From Klebsiella michiganensis (GTDB taxonomy: Bacteria; Pseudomonadota; Gammaproteobacteria; Enterobacterales; Enterobacteriaceae): a stretch of 64,000 nucleotides of DNA. Position 1 is the first letter of the stretch, and every line of letters begins with the position of its first letter. The DNA lies in the NCBI GenBank assembly GCA_000963575.1, contig CP011077.1, positions 3,658,001 through 3,722,000 on the forward strand. Direction: 5' to 3'. Under the pieces are notes generated by a model. That model ran no database searches. It saw nothing but the letters and a program-made list of their open reading frames with translations, and was not told the DNA's origin. This document shows positions 25,062-34,170 of this stretch, piece after piece. The translations under genes were made by a program, and so were the position numbers.

Positions 25062-25177
25062 GGTCAGATGAGAGAGTTTCATCTGCATAGTTGGACATTC
25101 TCCGCTAAAGCTCGCCATAATAACTGACGTGACGGTGACGGCATTGCCACGTCCACGAAAACGGAGTGTGAGGACTA

Positions 25178-27238
25178 ATGGGTCAGGATAAGCTGTATAT
25201 CGAAAAAGAACTGAGCTGGTTGTCTTTTAACGAACGCGTTCTGCAGGAAGCGGCGGACAAGCTCAACCCGTTGATTGAAAGGATGCGTTTTCTCGGCATC
25301 TATTCCAATAACCTCGATGAATTCTATAAAGTGCGTTTCGCCGAACTGAAACGCCGTATTTTAATCAGTGAAGAACAGGGTTCTCCTTCCAACCAGCGCC
25401 ACCTGTTGAATAAGATTCAGGCCAGGGTGCTGAAGGCCGATCAGGAATTTGACAGCCTGTATAACGAGCTGCTGCTGGAGATGGCGCGGAACCAAATCTT
25501 CCTGATTAACGAACGTCAGCTTTCCGAGAATCAGCAAAGCTGGCTGCGCAGCTACTTCAAACATCAGCTTCGCCCGCACATCACGCCGATTTTGATCAAC
25601 CGCGATACCGACCTGGTGCAGTTCCTGAAGGACGACTACACCTATCTGGCGGTGGAAATCATTCGCGGGGACAGCATTCGCTACGCGCTGCTGGAGATCC
25701 CGTCAGACAAAGTCCCACGTTTTGTGAACCTGCCGCCTGAAGCGCCCCGTCGCCGTAAGCCGATGATCCTGCTGGATAACATCCTGCGCTACTGCCTGGA
25801 CGATATCTTCAAAGGCTTCTTCGACTATGACGCGCTCAACGCCTATTCGATGAAAATGACGCGTGACGCCGAGTACGATCTGGTCACCGAAATGGAATCC
25901 AGCCTGCTGGAACTGATGTCGTCCAGCCTGAAACAGCGTCTGACCGCCGAGCCGGTGCGCTTTGTTTATCAGCGTGACATGCCGGATGCGATGGTGGAAA
26001 TGCTGCGCGACAAGCTGACCATTTCCAACTACGACTCGATCATCCCCGGCGGGCGTTACCACAACTTTAAAGACTTTATTGGCTTCCCGAACGTCGGGAA
26101 AGCTAACCTGGTGAACAAGCCGCTGCCGCGCCTGCGCCATATCTGGTTCGATAAATTCCGTAACGGGTTCGATGCCATCCGCGAGCGCGACGTGCTGCTT
26201 TATTACCCGTACCACACCTTCGAACACGTCCTTGAGCTGCTGCGCCAGGCCTCCTTCGACCCGAGCGTGCTGGCGATTAAAATCAATATTTACCGCGTGG
26301 CAAAAGACTCGCGCATTATTGATTCAATGATCCACGCCGCGCATAACGGCAAGAAAGTTACCGTGGTGGTAGAGCTGCAGGCACGCTTTGACGAAGAGGC
26401 GAATATCCACTGGGCGAAGCGTCTTACCGAGGCGGGCGTCCACGTTATCTTCTCCGCTCCGGGGCTGAAAATTCACGCCAAGCTGTTCCTTATCTCACGT
26501 ATGGAAGGCGAAGAGATTGTGCGTTATGCGCACATCGGGACCGGTAACTTTAACGAGAAAACCGCCCGTCTCTACACGGACTATTCTCTGCTAACCGCTG
26601 ATGCCCGCATCACCAACGAAGTGCGTCGCGTGTTTAACTTCATCGAAAATCCGTACCGCCCGGTGACCTTCGACTATCTGCTGGTGTCGCCGCAAAACTC
26701 GCGTCGCCTGCTGTACGATTTGGTCGATCGCGAAATCAAGAACGCCCAAAGCGGACAGCCAGCCGGGATCACGCTGAAGCTGAATAACCTGGTGGACAAA
26801 GGCCTGGTGGATAGACTTTATGCTGCCTCCAGCGCGGGCGTGAAGGTGAACCTGCTGGTGCGCGGCATGTGTTCGCTGATTCCAGAACTCGACGGGATCA
26901 GCGATAATATTCGCGTGCTGAGTATCGTTGACCGTTACCTTGAGCACGACCGGGTCTATATTTTTGAAAACGGTGGCGATAAAAAAGTCTTCCTCTCCTC
27001 AGCCGACTGGATGACCCGTAACATCGACTACCGTATTGAAGTGGCCGTCCCGGTCCTCGATCCGCGCCTGAAGCAGCGTATGCTTGATATCATCGATATC
27101 CAGCTTAACGACACGGTGAAAGCGCGCATCATCGACAAAGAACTGAGTAATCGCTATGTACCGCGCGGCAACCGCCGTAAAGTGCGTTCGCAACTGGCGA
27201 TCTACGATTATATTAAATCTCTGGAACAACCTGACTAA
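25178..27238 (+). CDS. ppk: Polyphosphate kinase PPK1
   Basis: 686 residues (E. coli 688). The two-residue difference lies in small gaps at DKFRNGF and RMEGEE. The phosphoenzyme histidine is in GLKIHAKLFLISR (about 433), and the second PLD-like half carries LVDKGLVDRLYAASS and YLEHDRVYIFENGG. Reversibly polymerises the gamma-phosphate of ATP into polyphosphate at the inner membrane. Followed after 23 bp by ppx in one operon. Confidence 0.97.
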   Translation: MGQDKLYIEKELSWLSFNERVLQEAADKLNPLIERMRFLGIYSNNLDEFYKVRFAELKRRILISEEQGSPSNQRHLLNKIQARVLKADQEFDSLYNELLLEMARNQIFLINERQLSENQQSWLRSYFKHQLRPHITPILINRDTDLVQFLKDDYTYLAVEIIRGDSIRYALLEIPSDKVPRFVNLPPEAPRRRKPMILLDNILRYCLDDIFKGFFDYDALNAYSMKMTRDAEYDLVTEMESSLLELMSSSLKQRLTAEPVRFVYQRDMPDAMVEMLRDKLTISNYDSIIPGGRYHNFKDFIGFPNVGKANLVNKPLPRLRHIWFDKFRNGFDAIRERDVLLYYPYHTFEHVLELLRQASFDPSVLAIKINIYRVAKDSRIIDSMIHAAHNGKKVTVVVELQARFDEEANIHWAKRLTEAGVHVIFSAPGLKIHAKLFLISRMEGEEIVRYAHIGTGNFNEKTARLYTDYSLLTADARITNEVRRVFNFIENPYRPVTFDYLLVSPQNSRRLLYDLVDREIKNAQSGQPAGITLKLNNLVDKGLVDRLYAASSAGVKVNLLVRGMCSLIPELDGISDNIRVLSIVDRYLEHDRVYIFENGGDKKVFLSSADWMTRNIDYRIEVAVPVLDPRLKQRMLDIIDIQLNDTVKARIIDKELSNRYVPRGNRRKVRSQLAIYDYIKSLEQPD

Positions 27239-27261
27239 CGCTCTCAGGCGAAGATAAAATT

Positions 27262-28803
27262 ATGCCGATATCAAACCATGCTCCACGGCCGCAGGAGTTC
27301 GCTGCGGTCGACCTCGGCTCGAACAGCTTCCACATGGTCATTGCCCGTGTGGTGGATGGCGCCATGCAAATCATTGGCCGCCTGAAGCAGCGCGTGCACC
27401 TCGCGGACGGCCTCGGGCCCGATAACAAATTAAGCGAAGAGGCCATGGAGCGTGGGCTCTCCTGCCTGGCGCTATTTGCCGAACGCCTGCAGGGATTTGC
27501 AGCGGACAACGTGTGCATTGTGGGCACCCACTCGCTTCGCGAGGCCACCAATGCCGCGGAGTTTCTGAAACGTGCGGAGAAAGTGATCCCCTATCCGATC
27601 GAAATCATTCCCGGGAACGAAGAAGCCCGTCTGATTTTTATGGGAGTGGAACATACTCAGCCGGAGAAAGGCCGCAAGCTGGTGATTGATATCGGTGGTG
27701 GCTCCACCGAGCTGGTGATCGGTGAAGATTTTGAGCCAATGCTGGTGGAAAGCCGCCGTATGGGCTGCGTCAGCTTCGCGCAAAACTTCTTCCCCGGCGG
27801 CGTCATCAGCCCGGAAAGCTTTAAGCGCGCCCGCATGGCGGCTATCCAAAAACTGGAAACCCTTGCCTGGCAATATCGCCTGCAGGGCTGGAAAGTCGCG
27901 CTGGGCGCCTCTGGCTCTATCAAAGCGGCGCATGAAGTGCTGATTGAGATGGGCGAAAAAGACGGGATGATCACCCCGGAGCGCCTGGAGATGCTGCAGC
28001 AGGAAGTGCTGAAGTTTAAAACCTTCGACGCCCTGAGCCTGCCGGGCCTGTCCGAAGAGCGTAAAGCGGTGTTCGTGCCAGGGCTTGCCATTCTGTGTGG
28101 CGTGTTTGATGCGCTCGCTATCCGCGAACTGCGCCTCTCTGACGGCGCTCTGCGCGAAGGCGTGCTGTACGAAATGGAAGGTCGTTTCCGCCATCAGGAT
28201 ATTCGTATTCGCACCGCGCAAAGCCTGGCGGAGCAGTATCACATCGACAGCGATCAGGCCCGCCGGGTACTGGAAACCGTTGAACTGCTTTACCAGCAGT
28301 GGGAAAAACAAAACCACAAGCTGGCTAACCCGCAGATGGCAGCGCTGCTGAAATGGGCCGCGATGCTGCACGAAGTCGGCCTCAGCATCAACCACAGCGG
28401 GATGCATCGCCACTCGGCCTATATTCTGCAAAACAGCAACCTGCCGGGCTTCAATCAGGAGCAGCAGATGCTGATGGCTTCCCTGGTGCGCTACCACCGC
28501 AAAGCCATCAAGCTGGACGATCTGCCGCGCTTCACGCTGTTTAAAAAGAAACAGTTCCTGCCGCTGATTCAGTTGATTCGTCTGGCCACGCTGCTGAATA
28601 ACCAGCGCCAGGCGACAACCACGCCACCGACGCTGGTGCTGGAAACCGACGATAACCACTGGACGCTGCGCTTCCCGCACGACTGGTTCAGCCAGAACAC
28701 GCTGGTGCAGCTGGATTTGGAGCGCGAACAGCTGTACTGGGAAAGCATGACCGGGTGGAAGCTGACCATCGAAGAAGAGGCCGAGGCGGCGCTCTCCGCC
28801 TGA
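27262..28803 (+). CDS. ppx: Exopolyphosphatase Ppx
   Basis: 513 residues, the E. coli length. An ASKHA-type fold is shown by AAVDLGSNSFHMVIA, the catalytic glutamate region IPGNEEARLIFMGV and the phosphate loop VIDIGGGSTELVIG. A C-terminal HD-like helical domain includes MLHEVGLSINHSGMHRHSAYIL. Degrades long polyphosphate from the ends; the family also hydrolyses pppGpp. Operon partner of ppk. Its terminator is embedded in the convergent pdeF coding end. Confidence 0.97.
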   Translation: MPISNHAPRPQEFAAVDLGSNSFHMVIARVVDGAMQIIGRLKQRVHLADGLGPDNKLSEEAMERGLSCLALFAERLQGFAADNVCIVGTHSLREATNAAEFLKRAEKVIPYPIEIIPGNEEARLIFMGVEHTQPEKGRKLVIDIGGGSTELVIGEDFEPMLVESRRMGCVSFAQNFFPGGVISPESFKRARMAAIQKLETLAWQYRLQGWKVALGASGSIKAAHEVLIEMGEKDGMITPERLEMLQQEVLKFKTFDALSLPGLSEERKAVFVPGLAILCGVFDALAIRELRLSDGALREGVLYEMEGRFRHQDIRIRTAQSLAEQYHIDSDQARRVLETVELLYQQWEKQNHKLANPQMAALLKWAAMLHEVGLSINHSGMHRHSAYILQNSNLPGFNQEQQMLMASLVRYHRKAIKLDDLPRFTLFKKKQFLPLIQLIRLATLLNNQRQATTTPPTLVLETDDNHWTLRFPHDWFSQNTLVQLDLEREQLYWESMTGWKLTIEEEAEAALSA

Positions 28804-28804
28804 T

Positions 28805-31066
28805 TCACTCCATCAGCCCCTTTGCGCCTTCCGGCGCTGAGGGGCTTTGTTCATTTATAAGGCTCTCCAGCGGCTGAGGGCGACCAATCAAATACCCCTG
28901 AACATAATCCATGCCCATCGCCCGGACGGCATCCTTCAACGCCTGCGTTTCCACATATTCCGCCACAACCTGCATCTTCTTCATTCTTGCCAGCTGGCAT
29001 ATCGAGCTCACCACCTGGTAGTCCAGGCTGCTGGTTAAAATATTGCGGATAAAACTGCCGTCGATTTTAAGGATGTCGGCGCTCAGCTCTTTGAGGCGTG
29101 CATAGCTGGCATAGCCGGTCCCAAAGTCGTCGATGGCGACCCGGCAGCCCATGCGCTGCAGCATCTTCAGCGTTATATTGGCCTGTTCAAGGTTGGTTAA
29201 AGAGTGGCTTTCTGTGACTTCGAAGACCAGCTGCCACGGCTCAATGCGGTACTTCGTCAGCAGATGCTGAACATCTTCCGGAAGCTGAGACTGGCACACT
29301 GAGGCGGGCGTCAGGTTAATCGCAAGCCTGCAGCCGGGCAAACTGTCGCGGTGCTTATCCATAAACTGAAGGGCGGCATTCAGCACCCAGCGGTCAATGC
29401 GGGATGAAAGCCCAAACTCATGGGCTACGGGTAAAAAGAGATCCGGCGACAGCAGTTCGCCTTTATCCCCACGCATCCGCAGCAGCACCTCGTAATAGGC
29501 GTCGCCCCGCAGCCCTTCAATACGCTGTGCCATCAGCACAAACAGGTCTTCGTCGAGCGCGTTTTGCAGGCGATTCATCATTTCAACTTTACGTTTGACC
29601 GCATTCTGAATGTGATTTGAGCCTTTTTGCTGCAGGCTTTCGGGCTGCTGCGTGGAAAGCGACACCCCGGCCATGGTGCTTAACTCACCGAGCAATAAGT
29701 AGAGATGGGACACCGGGTGGCGCACAAAGCAATAGCTGATGCCGATTTGCGGCTGCAGCGGCATGCCGTCCCACATAAAGCGGAACCGCCGGGCGTGGGC
29801 GTACAGGAACTCGATTTTAGCCTGGTGAGACTCATAATTGAGGCGCAGGGCAAGGTCGTGCCCGGAAAGGTTATACACCCTCTCTCCGGGCGACAACTGG
29901 CCGCGCAAATACTCCGCCAGCTGCTGTTTGTATTGAATGCGCAGTAAAACGCCATAATTGCGCCCAAGCAGCTCCAGTTCGGGAATCGACACAAATCCCA
30001 GCGCGGACCAGGGCGTGTTCCCCAGGTCACGACATAACGCGCGTAGATTCGGCATCTGCATCATCGGGTCGATAAACGCCACGCGCCGCGCTTTGTAGTG
30101 CAAGAAGCGCTGCCGGGTCGTCACCGCCGCCATTAAGTAGATGGTTATAGAGAACACCGCGTAACAGGACGAGGCGATGGCTAAATGCAGCTGAAAGCCC
30201 ATGTCCGGAGGCAAATAATTGTGGAACCCACCGCAGAGAATAATCAGCACCACGGTCCAGGCGTTGGTGATAAACAGGAAACCGAAACGCATCGCTCCCC
30301 ACAGCATAACGGGCAGAATAAGCGTCAGCGTGTAATCGGTATTAAAAATAGTTTTGCTTTGGCTAATCGGATACAGCAGCAGCCAAATAAGCAGGCCAAC
30401 AAGCGCTGCCCATAGCAGCATTTCACTTCGCGTCACGCCTTTCTGCCGCTGCCCACACATACGTGACCAGAAGCTTTTGATAAAGCGCGGGTGCACTATC
30501 ATCCGCAAAATAAAATAAAAGAAGGGTAGCCCGGTTAATCCCCACACCAGCACGGCCTGGAAATTAATTAATGTACGGGGGCTCCACGGCGTGGCGGACA
30601 GAATAGAAAAGCTGCGATCGTACCAGCCTAAAAATAACCCCAGCTCGTAGAACACCAAAAACAGCAGAGCATTCACCAGCACCAGCCAAAACATGCGCTG
30701 GGCGGTGAGCTGCAACATGCCAAAAGTCACAGCGCTGCGCCGCGGCACAAAATAGCGGTAACAGCCCCAGCTAATCGTAATCGGCACGACAAAGTGTAAA
30801 ACGGCCAGCAATGCAACCCAGCCGCTCTCGGAGGGAACGTAGCGAATCAACAGCGCCAGGATGATGCCGGGCAAAGCTGCGCGACCGAACAGTAAGAGAC
30901 AGGCGGTCAACAGCGGCAGCGACATATACAGCAGGAATACTCGCCCGCCGTCCAGTACAGTCTGCGCGTTAAACGTTGCCACCAGCGGCAGCAGCAGGCT
31001 GGGGAGAATTAGGGGCAGTGCCCACCATTTATTTTTTGATTTTTTATACCAGCTAGCCAGTTGCAT
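28805..31066 (-). CDS. pdeF: Cyclic-di-GMP phosphodiesterase PdeF (YfgF)
   Basis: 753 residues (E. coli 747). The N-terminal MASE1-like membrane domain (about 15-330) has eight or more helices. It is followed by a degenerate GGDEF domain without the GGDEF signature (about 340-500) and a C-terminal EAL domain. The EAL signature appears as EVLLRM, with NLTPASVCQ, EVTES, DDFGTGYASYARL, KIDGSFI and VAEYVET retained, so phosphodiesterase activity is likely. In E. coli it is active under anaerobic and peroxide stress. The stop lies 2 bp from the convergent ppx stop. Confidence 0.94.
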   Translation of the reverse strand: MQLASWYKKSKNKWWALPLILPSLLLPLVATFNAQTVLDGGRVFLLYMSLPLLTACLLLFGRAALPGIILALLIRYVPSESGWVALLAVLHFVVPITISWGCYRYFVPRRSAVTFGMLQLTAQRMFWLVLVNALLFLVFYELGLFLGWYDRSFSILSATPWSPRTLINFQAVLVWGLTGLPFFYFILRMIVHPRFIKSFWSRMCGQRQKGVTRSEMLLWAALVGLLIWLLLYPISQSKTIFNTDYTLTLILPVMLWGAMRFGFLFITNAWTVVLIILCGGFHNYLPPDMGFQLHLAIASSCYAVFSITIYLMAAVTTRQRFLHYKARRVAFIDPMMQMPNLRALCRDLGNTPWSALGFVSIPELELLGRNYGVLLRIQYKQQLAEYLRGQLSPGERVYNLSGHDLALRLNYESHQAKIEFLYAHARRFRFMWDGMPLQPQIGISYCFVRHPVSHLYLLLGELSTMAGVSLSTQQPESLQQKGSNHIQNAVKRKVEMMNRLQNALDEDLFVLMAQRIEGLRGDAYYEVLLRMRGDKGELLSPDLFLPVAHEFGLSSRIDRWVLNAALQFMDKHRDSLPGCRLAINLTPASVCQSQLPEDVQHLLTKYRIEPWQLVFEVTESHSLTNLEQANITLKMLQRMGCRVAIDDFGTGYASYARLKELSADILKIDGSFIRNILTSSLDYQVVSSICQLARMKKMQVVAEYVETQALKDAVRAMGMDYVQGYLIGRPQPLESLINEQSPSAPEGAKGLME
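28815..28850 (+). terminator. ppk-ppx terminator overlapping the pdeF 3' end
   Basis: AGCCCCT (28815-28821) pairs with AGGGGCT (28840-28846), enclosing an inner GCGCC/GGCGC stem, followed by TTTGTTCATTT. The hairpin is read by ppk-ppx transcripts and also encodes the last codons of pdeF on the other strand. Confidence 0.75.
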
Positions 31067-31403
31067 ACATCTTCGCCAAATTCCCTGTTCCTCATCGGGT
31101 ATCTCCCGGATATCCTTTCCGGTTAGTTACAGCCCATCTTCCGTCAATACGGGGGCAAATTTTAGTTCGCCAACATCAAGAATAATTGATGCATATCAGT
31201 ATCAATTCAATGAATCATTGCTGAGGTAAAATTCAGACTGAATATGATTCATATTAGTTCACAACAAATTCACCCATGAATAAAGTGCCCATGAATCATT
31301 CATCCAGTGCGTTTTTACATGATGAATAATTGACCTGAGTGGTTCAGTGTGACTAAATAGCCCCGTCGCCCGCAGCTGTCGGGCCAATTTCAAGGACCCC
31401 TGC
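31067..31403. other. Divergent pdeF/yfgG intergenic region
   Basis: 337 bp, clearly AT-richer than its surroundings. TGAATCAT occurs at 31211-31218 and 31292-31299 and its complement at 31244-31251. No gene or recognised operator was found. A 71-codon frame on the minus strand overlapping yfgG is considered chance. Confidence 0.4.
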
Positions 31404-31595
31404 GTGACACAGGTTACGACTATGCAGAGACGAAACCGTTTTAATAATCGCATGACCCGCATTATTCTGCTCATCAGTTTTCTGTTCTTTTTTGGTCGCT
31501 TTATTTATTCCTCAATCGGGGCGTGGTACCACCACCAGGATAAAAAAGCAGAAACCCAACAAAGCAGCCAACAGGTGGACAGCGCTAACCGCTAG
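31404..31595 (+). CDS. yfgG: Small membrane protein YfgG
   Basis: 63 residues, the same length as E. coli YfgG, and matching through MTRIILLISFLFFFGRFIYS. One membrane helix (about 17-37) follows a basic N-terminus, and the tail is polar. E. coli YfgG has been linked to nickel and cobalt stress; nothing in this sequence shows a mechanism. In E. coli the downstream neighbours are yfgH/yfgI and guaA. Here a 15-kb accessory block intervenes. Confidence 0.9.
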   Translation: MTQVTTMQRRNRFNNRMTRIILLISFLFFFGRFIYSSIGAWYHHQDKKAETQQSSQQVDSANR

Positions 31596-31756
31596 CCCGA
31601 ATGTTCCCCGTCAGTGTTCTCTTTTCAGCCCCAAAGCTGCCCATTGCCACTTGTTCAAAAATGCTCAAGCCCCGTGCTCTAAGGCCTCTCGCCTTGACCT
31701 AAAGTTAACTTGAGGTTGTAAAGTCACGCCATCAAAAACAGCTGAATGGGCACATT

Positions 31757-32176
31757 ATGGAACAGATTGATGTCGGTTTTACCCACGTCGCATTTATGGT
31801 GAAGGATCTGGATAAAAGCGTCGATTTTTACCTCCGCTATACCGCCATGCAGGTCATTCACCACCGCGAACCAAACCTGCCGGACGCGCGCAAGGTTGCC
31901 TGGCTAAGCGATCGCACCCGGCCTTTTGCGCTGGTTCTGGTACAGGCGGACAACAATACCGACACCCCGCTGGGAAATTTTGGTCATCTGGGCGTGGCCT
32001 GCGCAACTAAAGAAGAAATTGATCAAAAAACGGAAATGGCCAGAGCCGAAGGGGTGCTGCGTAGAGAGCCAGAACAGCTTGGCGACCCGGTAGGTTACTT
32101 CGTTTTCTTTGCCGATCCGGACGGCAATACGCTTGAACTCTCCTGGGGCCAACGGGTTGGCATTGAGTCAATGTAA
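31757..32176 (+). CDS. VOC (glyoxalase/bleomycin resistance) family protein
   Basis: 139 residues, a single VOC module pair: FTHVAFMVKDLDKSVDFYLRY at the start and FFADPDGNTLELSW at the end. Metal-ligand candidates are His8 (THVAF), His76-region (FGHLGVAC) and Glu near 129. The fold covers lyases, dioxygenases and resistance proteins, and the substrate cannot be assigned. It stands alone with its own terminator. Confidence 0.85.
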   Translation: MEQIDVGFTHVAFMVKDLDKSVDFYLRYTAMQVIHHREPNLPDARKVAWLSDRTRPFALVLVQADNNTDTPLGNFGHLGVACATKEEIDQKTEMARAEGVLRREPEQLGDPVGYFVFFADPDGNTLELSWGQRVGIESM

Positions 32177-32182
32177 CCCCCT

Positions 32183-32212
32183 AAGGGCGGTAAAAAATCG
32201 CCCTTTTCTTCC
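32183..32212 (+). terminator. Terminator after the VOC gene
   Basis: AAGGGCG (32183-32189), an A-rich loop and CGCCCTT (32199-32205), followed by TTCTTCCTTT. Confidence 0.82.
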
Positions 32213-32363
32213 TTTATGCCGCTTCGTCTTCTTCCATTTATCCCCTCTTTTTTCTTAAGCATCTTATGTTCTAAGCATAGCTATTTATATTCCTATGGGC
32301 TTTAGCGGCGACGATTTACTCTCTGCTCAATTCAACGATTAATTGCGGGCAGTGATAAGTTAA

Positions 32364-33365
32364 ATGAGTGGCAGAGCTTCGGTCTATTTACATGAAGAAC
32401 AGCGGGAATTTGTCAGCAAACTGCGGCGTTCGTGGCTGTGGCGCACGGAGCTGCCAACCTGGCTGCTGATTATCACTATTTATGGCGGATGGTTTGCTAC
32501 CGTTGCCTGGTGGAAAACAATTGGCCTCTTCCCGGCAACGCTACTGCTCATCTGGTTAGCCACCTGGTACATGTCATTGCAGCATGAACTTTTGCACGGC
32601 CACCCGACACGTTTTCCGCGCCTGAACCAGCTGTTCGGGTTAATGCCATTTTCTATTTGGTACCCGTACGGTACCTATCGCGACCTGCATCTTAAACATC
32701 ACCAGGATGAAGATCTGACCGTGCCGGAAACCGATCCGGAGAGTTACTACTTTACCCGCCGCCGCTGGCAGCATTTTAGCGGCGTTCAGCGGCTGCTGGT
32801 GCGTCTGCGTAACACCTTCCCCGGCAGGCTGTTGCTAACGCCGGTGTTGACCATGCGCTGGACGGTAGTGAATATCTGGGAAACCTTCAGCAGCGGTAAT
32901 CGTCCGGCGATGGCAATGTGGACGGTACATATCCTGCTGCTTATCCCGGTACTCGGCTGGCTGGTGAAGCATGATTTCTCAGTGGTGTACTACCTGCTGG
33001 TCGTCACCTGGCCGATGCTGGCGATGACCAAAGTTCGCTCTTTCTTCGAACACCGTGCGGCGGAAGATCCTGAGGCGCGCACCGTCATTAACGAAGCCGG
33101 CATGTTCTGGCGCCTGCTGTTCTTAAACCTGAACTACCACTCGGTACACCACGATCTCCCCGGTATTCCGTGGTACGGGTTGCCAACCGTGTATCGCACC
33201 TACAAAGAGGAATACCTGCGGCGTAACCAGGGCTTTTTTGTGAACGGCTACGGTGAGCTGATGCGTGAGCATCTGATTAAACCGATCCAGGTGGAGATTA
33301 ACCCGTTCTTCCCGGACGGACGCCTGGCGCAGGACGCAGTCCCGCAGGAGAAAGCCCATGAGTAA
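32364..33365 (+). CDS. Membrane fatty-acid desaturase/hydroxylase family protein
   Basis: 333 residues with about four to six membrane segments. The three histidine boxes of the di-iron integral-membrane desaturases are intact: HELLHGH (74-80), HLKHH (109-113) and HSVHH (about 264-268). Family members desaturate or hydroxylate acyl chains, alkanes or related lipids in the inner membrane. The stop overlaps the next gene by 8 bp, so the binding-protein-like partner is translationally coupled. The 187-bp upstream gap is AT-rich and shows no operator I recognise. Confidence 0.88.
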   Translation: MSGRASVYLHEEQREFVSKLRRSWLWRTELPTWLLIITIYGGWFATVAWWKTIGLFPATLLLIWLATWYMSLQHELLHGHPTRFPRLNQLFGLMPFSIWYPYGTYRDLHLKHHQDEDLTVPETDPESYYFTRRRWQHFSGVQRLLVRLRNTFPGRLLLTPVLTMRWTVVNIWETFSSGNRPAMAMWTVHILLLIPVLGWLVKHDFSVVYYLLVVTWPMLAMTKVRSFFEHRAAEDPEARTVINEAGMFWRLLFLNLNYHSVHHDLPGIPWYGLPTVYRTYKEEYLRRNQGFFVNGYGELMREHLIKPIQVEINPFFPDGRLAQDAVPQEKAHE

Positions 33366-34155
33366 GCTTATCTCTCTGCCGATGTACGACGTGCACCACC
33401 CGGATACCGAAGCGCTGTTGGCCACTTTACGCCTGTTGTTGAGCGAAGAAGGACTGGACGGCGATAACCTGATTTATAGCGAACCCGAAGACAGGCTGAG
33501 CCACTGGCAAGACTCGCGGCTGCTGATCAGCCAGACCTGCGGTTATCCGCTGCGCGCCCTGCTGCCTGATGTACAGGTCGTAGGGACCTTTCATTACCAG
33601 GCCGAAGGCTGCGAAGGATTTCACTACAGCAGCCATCTGATTGTCCGCGCAGCCGACGCAGACAAAACGCTGGCAGATTTCCGGGGCAAACGCGTCGTGT
33701 GCAACAGCGACGACTCCCAGTCCGGCTATCACGGCCTGCGCAGCCTGGTCGCACCGCGACAACAAGACGGGAAGTTCTTCTCAGACATCGCGTTTAGCGG
33801 TAGCCACCGCCAGTCGCTGGCGGAAGTGCAGGCCGGCACGAGCGATATTGCCGCTATTGATGCGGTGACCCTGGCTTTAGTTGCTCGCCATGAGCCGGCT
33901 CGCGTATCAGGCCTGGTTTCTATCGGCACAACCGCGCTGGCTCCGGGTTTGCCGATGATCACCTCAGCGCAAACTTCAGCCGTAGAGCTGGGGCAGTTGC
34001 GTCGCGCGTTGAAACGGCTCGGGAGCGAACCCGAGTGGCGAGGCGTCAGGGATGCGTTGCTGATAAAAGATTTTAGCCCTACCCACCGGGATGATTATCA
34101 GCCCATTAGCGATGCGGCGCAAAAAGCCGCGGTGAGTGGCCTGGTGACGTTGTAG
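33358..34155 (+). CDS. PhnD/SsuA-type substrate-binding-fold protein without signal peptide
   Basis: 265 residues. The fold of phosphonate/phosphite binding proteins is indicated by SQTCGYPLRALLPDVQVVGTFHY, VCNSDDSQSGYHGLRSLV and VQAGTSDIAAIDAVTLALV. The N-terminus (MSKLISLPMYDVHHPD) is polar with no signal peptide, so the protein should be cytoplasmic. It starts inside the desaturase gene (8-bp overlap). No ABC permease or ATPase is nearby, so it is probably not a transport component. It might bind a phosphorylated headgroup or small anion for the desaturase system. Function unknown. Confidence 0.82.
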   Translation: MSKLISLPMYDVHHPDTEALLATLRLLLSEEGLDGDNLIYSEPEDRLSHWQDSRLLISQTCGYPLRALLPDVQVVGTFHYQAEGCEGFHYSSHLIVRAADADKTLADFRGKRVVCNSDDSQSGYHGLRSLVAPRQQDGKFFSDIAFSGSHRQSLAEVQAGTSDIAAIDAVTLALVARHEPARVSGLVSIGTTALAPGLPMITSAQTSAVELGQLRRALKRLGSEPEWRGVRDALLIKDFSPTHRDDYQPISDAAQKAAVSGLVTL

Positions 34156-34170
34156 GTTGCTGCTTTTTTA

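Noticed and set aside
31259..31474. Small gene antisense to yfgG
   Set aside because: It overlaps conserved yfgG, with no ribosome site and no family match.
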